NCBI GenBank assembly: GCA_039920645.1
Contig: JBDSDI010000159.1
Coordinates: forward strand, 1 to 6,435
DNA from: CAMCVE01 sp039920645
Lineage (GTDB): Bacteria > Bdellovibrionota > UBA2428
Reading direction: 5' to 3'
DNA length: 6,435 nucleotides
The notes beneath the pieces are model-generated. The model made no database searches. It saw only the letters and a list, made by a program, of their open reading frames with translations, and was not told where the DNA came from. Below are positions 1 through 5,730 of the stretch, piece after piece. The position numbers and the translations under genes were made by a program. Position 1 is the stretch's first letter. Each line of letters starts with the position of its first letter.

Positions 1-952
1 CCTCGAGATCGGAGGCCTGGGGATCCGGAAGCACCCGCGCTTGCGCAAGCATCGTCCAAAGCTTGCGAAGCGTCTCATATCCGTAGAGCCCACGCAGAGC
101 GCCGACTTTGAGACTCTCCAAAAGACGTTGAGGGCTGAAATCGTAATAGAGCGCCAAATCGCGTCCGATGGAGCGAACGGCGCGCTCGCGAATCAAATTC
201 TTTTCAAAAAGTGTGAGCGCGATCTGCAGAGAATTTTCGGTAGCGAAGAAATGCGGACCGAAGCGCGAGTAGTAGGCAGCCTGCGAGCCGGTCACCAAGT
301 TAATGAACGCAAACTCGACGGGGAACGTTGTGTCTCTCAGGCGATCAGCGAGTTCGAGAATTTTATCGCCTTCCTCGGAAAAAACTCCGAGCGAAACGAG
401 AAGATTGCGAAGCTCGGGGCCGCGAACCACCCCACCAAGAATGTCGCAGAAGAGCGAGTAGATCGCGGGATCGCTTTCGCTGTCATCACCGAAGAGAATG
501 AGCTTGCACGAGTGCGGTAGGGAAAGCCACAGCAACAGCAACGCCTCGAGCTTGTAGCCAATCTGTTCTTTGAGTTTTTTAAAATCGCGGCGTCGCACGT
601 GCTGCATCTGATCCTTGAAGACGATCCCGTTGTGCTCGATGCCGTCGAGTTCCATTTTCGCCATGAGCGTAGCCTGCATCTGCGGAGGAGATGCGCTGAC
701 GAAGTAGATCGGATTTTGCTGTGCTTCGGCGGCTGCTCCGCGACGAAGTGCGCGCAACACGATCGAGAAGCCGGGAATATTGTCCTTGGCCTCGGCCGTT
801 TCCAAGGCGGTCTTCAGGAGTCCACCGATGGAATCGATCTGCGTAGCGAGGTAGGTCTTGTCGATGTCCGAAATCACTACGTAACCGGCGTAGTCCTTAG
901 GAAGATCCTTCAGACTCTCGGGGAGCGTAATATGGGATTTTTTAGCTTCCAT
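1..952 (-). CDS. App1-like (DUF2183) phosphatidate phosphatase family protein, C-terminus cut off by the window edge
   Basis: The gene reads from an ATG at 952-950 leftwards with no stop, giving 317 visible residues; the 3' end lies outside the window. The catalytic signature is a HAD-type one: SDIDKT at residues 28-33 (Asp29 nucleophile and Asp31 acid/base by family analogy), YFVSASP at 83-89, the basic YKLEALL at 133-139, and FGDDSESDPAIY at 154-165. This spacing matches the catalytic domain of App1-type Mg-dependent phosphatidate phosphatases, which turn phosphatidate into diacylglycerol. A mostly helical region of about 150 residues follows, including FINL and YYSRFGPHFF near 216-237. The N-terminal beta domain seen in many relatives is absent, as the motif begins only 28 residues in. 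There is no signal peptide, so it is probably cytosolic. An AGGAGA lies 13 nt before the ATG, a rather long spacing, and an in-frame stop just upstream excludes a longer protein. Family membership is firm; the substrate is inferred. Confidence 0.85.
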   Translation of the reverse strand, partial: MEAKKSHITLPESLKDLPKDYAGYVVISDIDKTYLATQIDSIGGLLKTALETAEAKDNIPGFSIVLRALRRGAAAEAQQNPIYFVSASPPQMQATLMAKMELDGIEHNGIVFKDQMQHVRRRDFKKLKEQIGYKLEALLLLWLSLPHSCKLILFGDDSESDPAIYSLFCDILGGVVRGPELRNLLVSLGVFSEEGDKILELADRLRDTTFPVEFAFINLVTGSQAAYYSRFGPHFFATENSLQIALTLFEKNLIRERAVRSIGRDLALYYDFSPQRLLESLKVGALRGLYGYETLRKLWTMLAQARVLPDPQASDLE

Positions 953-955
953 GCT

Positions 956-984
956 TCGACAAAACTCTCCTAAAGGATGATAAG
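956..984 (+). promoter_or_regulatory. Candidate promoter for the barrel-protein gene at 992
   Basis: TCGACA (956-961, five of six consensus bases) and GATAAG (979-984, four of six) are 17 bp apart. A start 7 bp after the -10 falls on 991, directly before the ATG at 992. On the other strand, TATCAT (982-977) resembles a -10 for the divergent App1-like gene and overlaps this one, but it lacks a good -35. An AAGAG at 982-986, five bases before the ATG, could instead be a ribosome binding site, so the two readings compete. Confidence 0.3.
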
Positions 985-991
985 AGTACGT

Positions 992-1654
992 ATGGACTTC
1001 AAGAAGAAAATTGGACTTTTCGTATTCTCAATTCTTGGTGCGTCGACAGCCATGGCGGGCAGCGCCACGTCCCTTATGCAAACCGCACCCGTCATTGCCC
1101 CCGGCCAGTACGAGATGAAGCTTCAGAGCGACATCATTTTCAACTCCGGCGGCGGACTGAACATCTCCCCCCACCTTCACACGGGCCTCGTCGAGAACTT
1201 CTTCGACATTGACGCCTTCTTTGGCACCGGAAAAACTGGTTTTATGATCGGCGCCACCACCAAATACAACCTCTTGCCCGATCTTCCCGAACAAATGGGT
1301 CTTTCTTTCCTGGGCGGCGTTGCCGTGCTCAAAGACAAACCCAACAACGCCGTTGAGTACGCCAAGACCCACCCCGATTACAATCCTGCCGATGGCCTGA
1401 CGCGCGGCCTGATTTCCCTCGGTATCGTCGCCTCGAAAGATCTCCAAGCCGACTTCGGCACGATCTCGCCCTACGCTGCACTTCAACCCGAGTTTCTTTT
1501 CCGCAGCGACGACAGCCAGTTCCTCTTGAGCCTCGCGCTTGGAGCTCACTGGGTCATCGCCAACAGCGCACCCTGGAGCTTCTACACGGAGTTCGGCCTC
1601 AGCCTTCGTAAGAGTCTCTACATGCTCGCTCTCGGCGCGGCTTATCCGTTCTGA
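992..1654 (+). CDS. Predicted outer-membrane beta-barrel protein of unknown function
   Basis: This encodes 220 residues from the ATG at 992. I chose this start over the in-frame ATG at 977 because it gives a clean Sec signal peptide (MDFKKK basic end, hydrophobic IGLFVFSILGAS core, cleavage after AMA near residue 22). The 977 start has an AAAGG directly abutting it with no spacing. The mature part is rich in glycine and alternating hydrophobic/polar stretches, such as GQYEMKLQSDIIF, GFMIGATTKYNLL, QMGLSFLGGVAVL, FLLSLALGAHWVI and WSFYTEFGLSL. It ends LGAAYPF with a terminal phenylalanine, as BAM-inserted outer-membrane proteins do. A barrel of about 8 to 10 strands would fit this length. I do not recognise a named family. 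It is divergent from the App1-like gene and lies 20 bp ahead of the carboxypeptidase gene, so the two may be co-transcribed. Localisation is inferred from sequence pattern; function is unknown. Confidence 0.8.
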   Translation: MDFKKKIGLFVFSILGASTAMAGSATSLMQTAPVIAPGQYEMKLQSDIIFNSGGGLNISPHLHTGLVENFFDIDAFFGTGKTGFMIGATTKYNLLPDLPEQMGLSFLGGVAVLKDKPNNAVEYAKTHPDYNPADGLTRGLISLGIVASKDLQADFGTISPYAALQPEFLFRSDDSQFLLSLALGAHWVIANSAPWSFYTEFGLSLRKSLYMLALGAAYPF

Positions 1655-1674
1655 TCGAACGAAGGCGCTGAATT

Positions 1675-2595
1675 TTGAAAGTCATCGGACTCTGGAATTC
1701 CGGATCTCCCGTAGCCAAGGAAGAGATCGCCAAAGGTCTCGCGCGTCTCGACTCGCTTGGCATCGCAGCCGTTTATCCTGCGGCGAGCCGTCGCTGGGCC
1801 AGCCGCCCCGAATCGAGCGCGCGTAAATTCCTCGCCGGCCCCGATTCCGCGAAGATAGAAGCTCTCGAAGAGCTGGTCGCCTCGCGCGAAATTCACGACA
1901 TCCTCGCTCTGCGCGGAGGCTATGGCGGCATCCGTCTCCTTCCGCTTCTCGATAAATGCGGCTCTTTGTTGAAACGCTACGACAAAACCTTATGGGGTTA
2001 TTCGGATCTCACGGTCCTTCAACATTACTTTTTCGACAAATGTGGCGCGGCGTGGGTCCACGCCCCCATGCTCGGATCGAGCTCTTTCCACACGCCCCAT
2101 CCCGTCGAAACGCGGTGGTGGAAGAAGGCCGCACTCGGTGCCGCCACGCACGAATCACTCAACGTCAAAGCACTCTCTGCGACCGTCACACTCAAGCGCA
2201 CCGAGATCAGCGGTCCCCTGCTCGGCGGCAACCTCGCGTCTTTCGTTTCCATGATGGGGACGCCGTGGGAACCGCGTCTTCCGACTGGAACAATTCTTTT
2301 CTTCGAAGACATCAACGAGCCGACCTACAAGCTCGATCGATTGCTCCAGCAGCTCTCTGGGCACCGCGACATCGGCAATGTCCGTGCGCTGGTTCTCGGA
2401 CATTTCACTGAATCACCGCAAGCCTTTGGGCTCCTGAAACTTTGGAGCGAGAATCTAGAAATTCCTGCCTATAAAGGAATTTTGGCAGGACACGAATCCC
2501 CAAATTTACCCTTGCATCTCGGCGTACGCGTCTCTCTCGAGAGAGAGTCCTCATCGAAATGCCGTCTGGTCGTTCCGACCTGTTACCTGGGCTGA
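1675..2595 (+). CDS. ldcA: LD-carboxypeptidase (muramoyltetrapeptide carboxypeptidase), peptidase family S66
   Basis: The 306-residue product has the usual LdcA length. All landmarks of family S66 are present: the substrate-binding ALRGGYGG at residues 78-85, the nucleophile Ser110 in WGYSDLT, GPLLGGNLASF at 180-190, Glu211 in FFEDINEPTYKLDRLL, and His273 in AGHESPNLPL. Together these form the Ser-Glu-His triad, close to the spacing of the Pseudomonas enzyme. There is no signal peptide, so it acts in the cytoplasm. There it removes the terminal D-alanine from imported murein tetrapeptides so that the tripeptide can be reused by the recycling pathway. The start is TTG at 1675, supported by GAAGG at 1661-1665 with 9 nt spacing and by the beta-strand KVIGLWNSGSP that opens the fold. 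It sits 20 bp after the barrel-protein gene and has no obvious promoter of its own, so read-through is likely. Codons near 2531-2546 form a 16-bp palindrome. Confidence 0.93.
   Translation: MKVIGLWNSGSPVAKEEIAKGLARLDSLGIAAVYPAASRRWASRPESSARKFLAGPDSAKIEALEELVASREIHDILALRGGYGGIRLLPLLDKCGSLLKRYDKTLWGYSDLTVLQHYFFDKCGAAWVHAPMLGSSSFHTPHPVETRWWKKAALGAATHESLNVKALSATVTLKRTEISGPLLGGNLASFVSMMGTPWEPRLPTGTILFFEDINEPTYKLDRLLQQLSGHRDIGNVRALVLGHFTESPQAFGLLKLWSENLEIPAYKGILAGHESPNLPLHLGVRVSLERESSSKCRLVVPTCYLG
2531..2546. repeat. 16-bp perfect palindrome inside ldcA
   Basis: TCTCTCTCGAGAGAGA is its own reverse complement and could form a 6-bp stem with a 4-base loop in mRNA. It encodes part of VSLERES near the end of the LD-carboxypeptidase, so protein coding alone may explain it. 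No T-run follows, so it is not a terminator. Confidence 0.5.
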
Positions 2596-2614
2596 AATTT
2601 TCGACCTTTGGTTG

Positions 2615-2640
2615 CGGTTTCCGGAGACCGGTCTTAGATT
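2615..2640 (+). promoter_or_regulatory. Candidate promoter elements and palindrome before the MBL-fold gene
   Basis: TTGCGG at 2612-2617 and TAGATT at 2635-2640 are separated by 17 bp and could serve as -35 and -10 elements, each an imperfect match. The spacer holds the perfect 10-bp palindrome AGACCGGTCT (2625-2634), which abuts the -10. A 6-bp hairpin with a CCGG loop can also form at 2615-2630, but no T-run follows, so it is not a terminator. A start about 7 bp after the -10 would fall near 2647, three bases before the ATG. The promoter is an inference from motif matching only. Confidence 0.35.
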
Positions 2641-2649
2641 GATCTCACT

Positions 2650-3627
2650 ATGATCGTACGCGTGCACGGAGCTCGTGGGTCCCACCCCGTGCCAACCACC
2701 AATCATCGGATCGAAGAACTCCAAAAGAGTCTTTGGGACCTTGCTCAAGAGAGTAAGGCCAATACCTGGGACGAGTTCAAGCGCTTCATCGATTCCAAAC
2801 CTCGACACATGAGCCAGACCTTCGGCGGCAATACGACCTGCGTCGAGATCCAGACGCCCGCGTCGCCGATGCCGATCTTCGTGGATGCCGGATCGGGTCT
2901 AACGACCGCCTGCATGGACCCCGAGTCTACGCTCCAAACTCCAGATTTTCTGCGCGGCAAGGGCGAGGTCGCTCTCTTCTTCTCGCACACGCATTGGGAT
3001 CACATCTCGGGCCTCGTTACGATTCCGCAACTCTTCATGGAGAACAACCGTTTTCATTTCTACGGCGTGCACCCCGATTTGCGCGGACGTATGGAAGGGC
3101 TCTTCGATCCTCGCTATTTTCCAGTTCCGTTCTCACTGGTTGAACCCCGCTTTCATTTCCATCAGATCGCACTCGGCAAAAGTCTGCGCCTGGGCAACGT
3201 CAAGGTCGACCACCTCCCTCAGTCGCATCCCGGCGGTAGCTTCGCGTACCGTTTCTCCGACGGCAAACATGCGTTCGTGATGGCGACCGACACGGACCTC
3301 AAGAATACCAACCCGCCGCACCTTATTCCCGGAGACAACATCTACTCGAACGCAAACGTACTTTTCATTGATGCGCACTTCTCACCGGAGGACATTATCG
3401 ACAAGGAAGACTTCGGCCACGCTCATATCTTCCAGGCGATCGACTTCGGGATCCGCGAAAATGCGAAAATGATCTATCTCGCGCACCAAAATCCTTACTA
3501 CACCGACCAAGAAATCCAGCGTCAGCTCGATCGATCGTGGGACTACGTCCGCAAGAAATACCCTTCTTCGAAGGCCGAGATCCGCATCGCAATCGATGGC
3601 GACGTTCTCGATCTTAAGAAAATCTGA
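2650..3627 (+). CDS. MBL-fold metallohydrolase (PhnP/COG1235-like group)
   Basis: The product has 325 residues. It opens with VRVHGARGSHPVP (residues 3-15), the first strand of this family, which supports the ATG at 2650 even though no ribosome binding site precedes it. Next come GGNTTCVEI (59-67), FVDAGSGL (77-84), and the metal-binding FSHTHWDHISGL (111-122) with His113, His115, Asp117 and His118. Further motifs are YFPVP (156-160), SHPGG with His193, ATDTD with Asp214, GHAH (256-259) and YLAHQNP with His279. These supply the ligands for a two-metal hydrolase site. Relatives include cyclic phosphodiesterases and uncharacterised hydrolases, so the substrate is unknown. Two oddities stand out. 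A helical stretch of about 40 residues (18-57) sits between RGSHPVP and GGNTTC, where relatives have a short loop. The usual C-terminal HHDP appears as AHQNP. No signal peptide is seen, so it is probably cytosolic. Confidence 0.88.
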   Translation: MIVRVHGARGSHPVPTTNHRIEELQKSLWDLAQESKANTWDEFKRFIDSKPRHMSQTFGGNTTCVEIQTPASPMPIFVDAGSGLTTACMDPESTLQTPDFLRGKGEVALFFSHTHWDHISGLVTIPQLFMENNRFHFYGVHPDLRGRMEGLFDPRYFPVPFSLVEPRFHFHQIALGKSLRLGNVKVDHLPQSHPGGSFAYRFSDGKHAFVMATDTDLKNTNPPHLIPGDNIYSNANVLFIDAHFSPEDIIDKEDFGHAHIFQAIDFGIRENAKMIYLAHQNPYYTDQEIQRQLDRSWDYVRKKYPSSKAEIRIAIDGDVLDLKKI

Positions 3628-3640
3628 GCTCGGCTCTCTC

Positions 3641-4282
3641 ATGAACGTCCTGATGGTCTGCATGGTCTATCTTCTGGCGGCCGCGACGCCGGGACCTTCG
3701 CAGTTCTTCATTCTCGAGCAAGTGCTCTTAAAATCCCCGCGCGCTGCGCGCTGGGCCGCCCTCGGTGTAAGCCTTGGAACCTTGATCTGGGTGCTTTTCG
3801 TGATCTGGGGATTGGGATCCGTCGTCGCATCTCATCCCGAGTCGAGAGTCGTGATCGCATATCTTTCGGTAGCGCTGCTCCTTTACTTTGCCGCGCGTAA
3901 TCTCCGTTTGATTCTTCAACGAAGAAATACATCTTTAGAGAATGCTCAGGCCGATGCGCATCAAGAAGCTCTTTCGTCGCATCGCTCAAGTTTCACGCAG
4001 GGCGTGCTAGTGAATCTGCTCAATCCCAACAGCGTCGTTTTTTTCATGACGCTCTTTGCGCCGCTCGTGGCGGGGAAAATTTCCGGGACGGAACTTTTCT
4101 TAAGCGTCACGGGGGTGATGATTCTTTCTGTAGCGTGGTACCAGCTGATCGCGGCTGCCTGGAGATTCAAGAGCTTCTACGTTCTGCTGAAAAGCCAGAC
4201 GGCTCTGTTGCGCCTGCTACTGACGCTTTTCTACGTCTACTGGGCCATCAAACTTGTGATCAACTTCAAGCTCCTGAGCTAA
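3641..4282 (+). CDS. LysE/RhtB-family amino-acid exporter-like membrane protein
   Basis: A 213-residue protein from the ATG at 3641, of normal length for the LysE/RhtB family. Hallmarks are the ATPGPSQFF motif at residues 15-23, at the end of the first membrane helix, and GVLVNLLNPNSVVFF at 121-135, the conserved asparagine-proline loop before the fourth helix. Hydrophobic segments lie near 1-26, 38-64, 69-90, 121-145, 150-174 and 187-209, giving about six helices. A charged cytoplasmic loop (RRNTSLENAQADAHQEALSS) spans 94-113. Relatives export amino acids or derivatives by proton exchange; the substrate here cannot be read from sequence. An in-frame ATG at 3596 would add 15 residues and overlap the MBL gene. 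I prefer 3641 because it places the first helix at the very N-terminus, as in relatives, though no clear ribosome binding site supports either. The 13-bp gap after the MBL gene suggests co-transcription. Confidence 0.88.
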   Translation: MNVLMVCMVYLLAAATPGPSQFFILEQVLLKSPRAARWAALGVSLGTLIWVLFVIWGLGSVVASHPESRVVIAYLSVALLLYFAARNLRLILQRRNTSLENAQADAHQEALSSHRSSFTQGVLVNLLNPNSVVFFMTLFAPLVAGKISGTELFLSVTGVMILSVAWYQLIAAAWRFKSFYVLLKSQTALLRLLLTLFYVYWAIKLVINFKLLS

Positions 4283-4321
4283 GAGGATTTGGATCTGGCC
4301 CTCGGCCTATGTAAGTAAAAT

Positions 4322-4672
4322 CTAGATCACATCCACGAACGATGATCCGCAGCGAGCGCAAAAAATATTCTTCTGAAATGTCGGACTCAGTGCAGACTGA
4401 AGGGCTCCGCATTTCTGGCATACTTTAATGAGACGGATGTTGACGTAAGTCGCTAGCGCCGCAAAAGGGATCATGATCAGAATTTGATCGACTCCGGCGA
4501 CGACCGAGACGAAACTCAAGAAAAGAACCGGCGCAATACAGCAGAGAATCACGATACGCTGTCTCTTCACCGCCGGGTTTTTTGCACCGCGAAGATAAAA
4601 GAAAGCACCGGTGCCGAGCGCCAACCATAGCGCCGCGAAAATCAGAACGATGTGGTTGAGTGTCAGGACCAT
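4322..4672 (-). CDS. Small membrane protein with three helices and a C-terminal zinc ribbon
   Basis: The 116-residue product starts at the ATG at 4672-4670. An upstream in-frame TTG at 4741 would add 23 polar residues inside the preceding gene and is less likely. Three hydrophobic segments lie at about residues 7-26, 39-59 and 62-80. They are followed by a soluble tail with two CxxC knuckles, CQKC (85-88) and CARC (105-108), 16 residues apart, which should bind one zinc as a rubredoxin-like ribbon. The short linker between helices one and two is basic (RGAKNPAVKRQR), so it probably faces the cytoplasm. I do not recognise a named family; zinc-ribbon tails on small membrane proteins are common and do not give a function. 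It begins 8 nt after the stop of the chalcone-isomerase-like gene, so the two are almost certainly translated from one mRNA. Confidence 0.75.
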   Translation of the reverse strand: MVLTLNHIVLIFAALWLALGTGAFFYLRGAKNPAVKRQRIVILCCIAPVLFLSFVSVVAGVDQILIMIPFAALATYVNIRLIKVCQKCGALQSALSPTFQKNIFCARCGSSFVDVI

Positions 4673-4680
4673 GCTTCGAC

Positions 4681-5253
4681 TTACTTCGTTCCCAGAAGGC
4701 CAGTTTTCAATTCGGAGTTCGGAGGATTCTCGCCGATCCAAATTCTCAAGAGAATTTGCGAGAAGCCGACCGAGTTTACGTGACCGAGGACCTTGTCGCC
4801 CTTTTTCAAGATGACTTCCGAAGGATGAAATTCAAAATCAAGGACTTCGCCGCGCCGTACTTCCGGCTGTAACGCTGTGAAACTTTTTACGGCCGATGCG
4901 TAATCTTTGCACTCACCACCCTTGCAGGCTTTCTCGAAGCCCTCGGCGAACGCGTCACTCAGCTTCGCAGCATCCAAATCGCGCAGAAAAGAAAGACGCA
5001 TGAGCTTGGAGTCCGCATCCATCAAAAGTGCGGAAGCGTCGGTGGACTTCTTAGCGACGTAAAGTCCTGCAACATAGACCTTCACCTTAAAGAAGGTCGC
5101 GAGGCGCAGACCTAAACCATTGAGACTGCGGGTTTGTCCGGCGAGTACGACGGTGTCCGGGAACTGAACGCCGGCAAGTTCCGCAGCGTGGGCCTGGTTG
5201 CCCACGACAAACGCAAGCGTGGCAGTCGCGATGAGTTGTGAAATTTTCTTCAT
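4681..5253 (-). CDS. Periplasmic chalcone-isomerase-like protein
   Basis: A 190-residue protein with a clear Sec signal peptide: MKK, a hydrophobic core, and AHA at residues 21-23 followed by AE. The mature region starts GVQFPDTVVLAGQTRSLNG. It then carries NGLGLRLATFFKVKVYVAGL (45-64), the strand pair with a conserved arginine typical of bacterial chalcone-isomerase-like proteins (Pfam Chalcone_3 type). It closes with IWIGENPPNSELKTGLLG (171-188), the usual end of this family. Bacterial members are not flavonoid enzymes in any known pathway. The related fold in FAP proteins binds fatty acids, so a lipid or hydrophobic ligand role in the periplasm is plausible but unproven. Cys110 and Cys115 (ACKGGEC) could form a disulphide. 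The gene leads a two-gene unit with the zinc-ribbon membrane protein. No standard ribosome binding site precedes the ATG, only a G-run touching it. Confidence 0.88.
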   Translation of the reverse strand: MKKISQLIATATLAFVVGNQAHAAELAGVQFPDTVVLAGQTRSLNGLGLRLATFFKVKVYVAGLYVAKKSTDASALLMDADSKLMRLSFLRDLDAAKLSDAFAEGFEKACKGGECKDYASAVKSFTALQPEVRRGEVLDFEFHPSEVILKKGDKVLGHVNSVGFSQILLRIWIGENPPNSELKTGLLGTK

Positions 5254-5310
5254 GCCCCCATTCTGCCGCTTCGGTTGTCATTTGCAAATCCGAGGCGTAA
5301 ATTCGGCTCC
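5254..5310. promoter_or_regulatory. Divergent intergenic promoter region with central palindrome
   Basis: This 57-bp gap separates two divergent genes. On the plus strand, TTGTCA (5275-5280) and TAAATT (5298-5303) are 17 bp apart; the -35 matches consensus at five of six bases. On the minus strand, TTGCAA (5287-5282) and CAGAAT (5265-5260) are 16 bp apart, a weaker pair. Either would start transcription at or within a base or so of the start codon. The two -35 elements are separated by one base, and the perfect palindrome ATTTGCAAAT (5280-5289) touches both, so it could be an operator for both genes. These are motif matches only; no start site is known. Confidence 0.4.
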
Positions 5311-5730
5311 ATGAAGACACTCACCACAATCTTCCAAACCCTGACCCTCTCTCTTTTCATCATCGGCGCGACTCAAAGCATGGCGGCGGGCCTTCCCGGC
5401 GATCGTGACGGCGACAGCTCGCGTGGACCGAGCCGTATTATCGACAATACGATCCGTTACGCTCAGAGCATCTACCCCATTGATCGCGGCGGCTTCATCT
5501 ATCCGATGGCTCTCATCGGCGGTAATGTTCGCTTCGACGGCAACGGTCCCGTCTATGTCACTCTTCACATCGGCGGACAAACCTTTACCGCACTGACCGA
5601 TTCGCGTGGCGACTACTCATTCTTCGCATACGCCAACGGTTCGGGACACTACGATGTTCAGGCGTGGGTGGCCGACGAAGGTCAACAGCACGCGCTGACC
5701 AAGACCGGCGAAGTTTCCGTTCAGAAGTAA
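5311..5730 (+). CDS. Small secreted beta-sandwich protein of unknown function
   Basis: The product has 139 residues from the ATG at 5311. An in-frame TTG at 5275 would add 12 residues before the signal peptide, but it falls on the predicted -35 element and is unlikely. The signal peptide runs MKTLTTIFQTLTLSLFIIGA with SMA at 23-25 before cleavage. A polar linker rich in Gly, Asp and Ser (GLPGDRDGDSSRGPSR, 27-42) follows. The C-terminal half contains VYVTLHIGGQTFTALTDSRG (81-100), then DYSFFAYANGSGHYDVQAWV. This strand-turn pattern, with TDSxGxYSF followed by GxYxVxA, resembles carboxypeptidase-regulatory or Cna-B-like immunoglobulin-type domains. Such domains mostly serve binding or structural roles outside the cytoplasm. 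There is no lipobox or membrane anchor, so it should be periplasmic or exported. Domain resemblance is by eye and moderate. Its last 10 bp overlap the convergent barrel gene. Confidence 0.78.
   Translation: MKTLTTIFQTLTLSLFIIGATQSMAAGLPGDRDGDSSRGPSRIIDNTIRYAQSIYPIDRGGFIYPMALIGGNVRFDGNGPVYVTLHIGGQTFTALTDSRGDYSFFAYANGSGHYDVQAWVADEGQQHALTKTGEVSVQK

Noticed and set aside
41..973. Two plus-strand open frames at 41-520 and 599-973
   Set aside because: They lie opposite the App1-like gene, whose motifs are clear on the minus strand. Their translations show no domain pattern and the frame between them is broken.
1028..1549. Long minus-strand open frame of 173 codons inside the barrel-protein gene
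   Set aside because: It mirrors the plus-strand gene, which has a signal peptide and barrel pattern. The antisense product is low-complexity in Gly, Val and Glu, as expected from a G+C-rich complement.
2615..2630. Hairpin after ldcA as a terminator
   Set aside because: The 6-bp stem includes a G-T pair and is followed by GTCTTAGATT rather than a T-run; a promoter or operator reading fits better.
4283..4321. Possible terminator hairpin GGCC-CTC-GGCC in the convergent gap
   Set aside because: The stem is only 4 bp and neither strand has a T-run after it, so it does not qualify as an intrinsic terminator.
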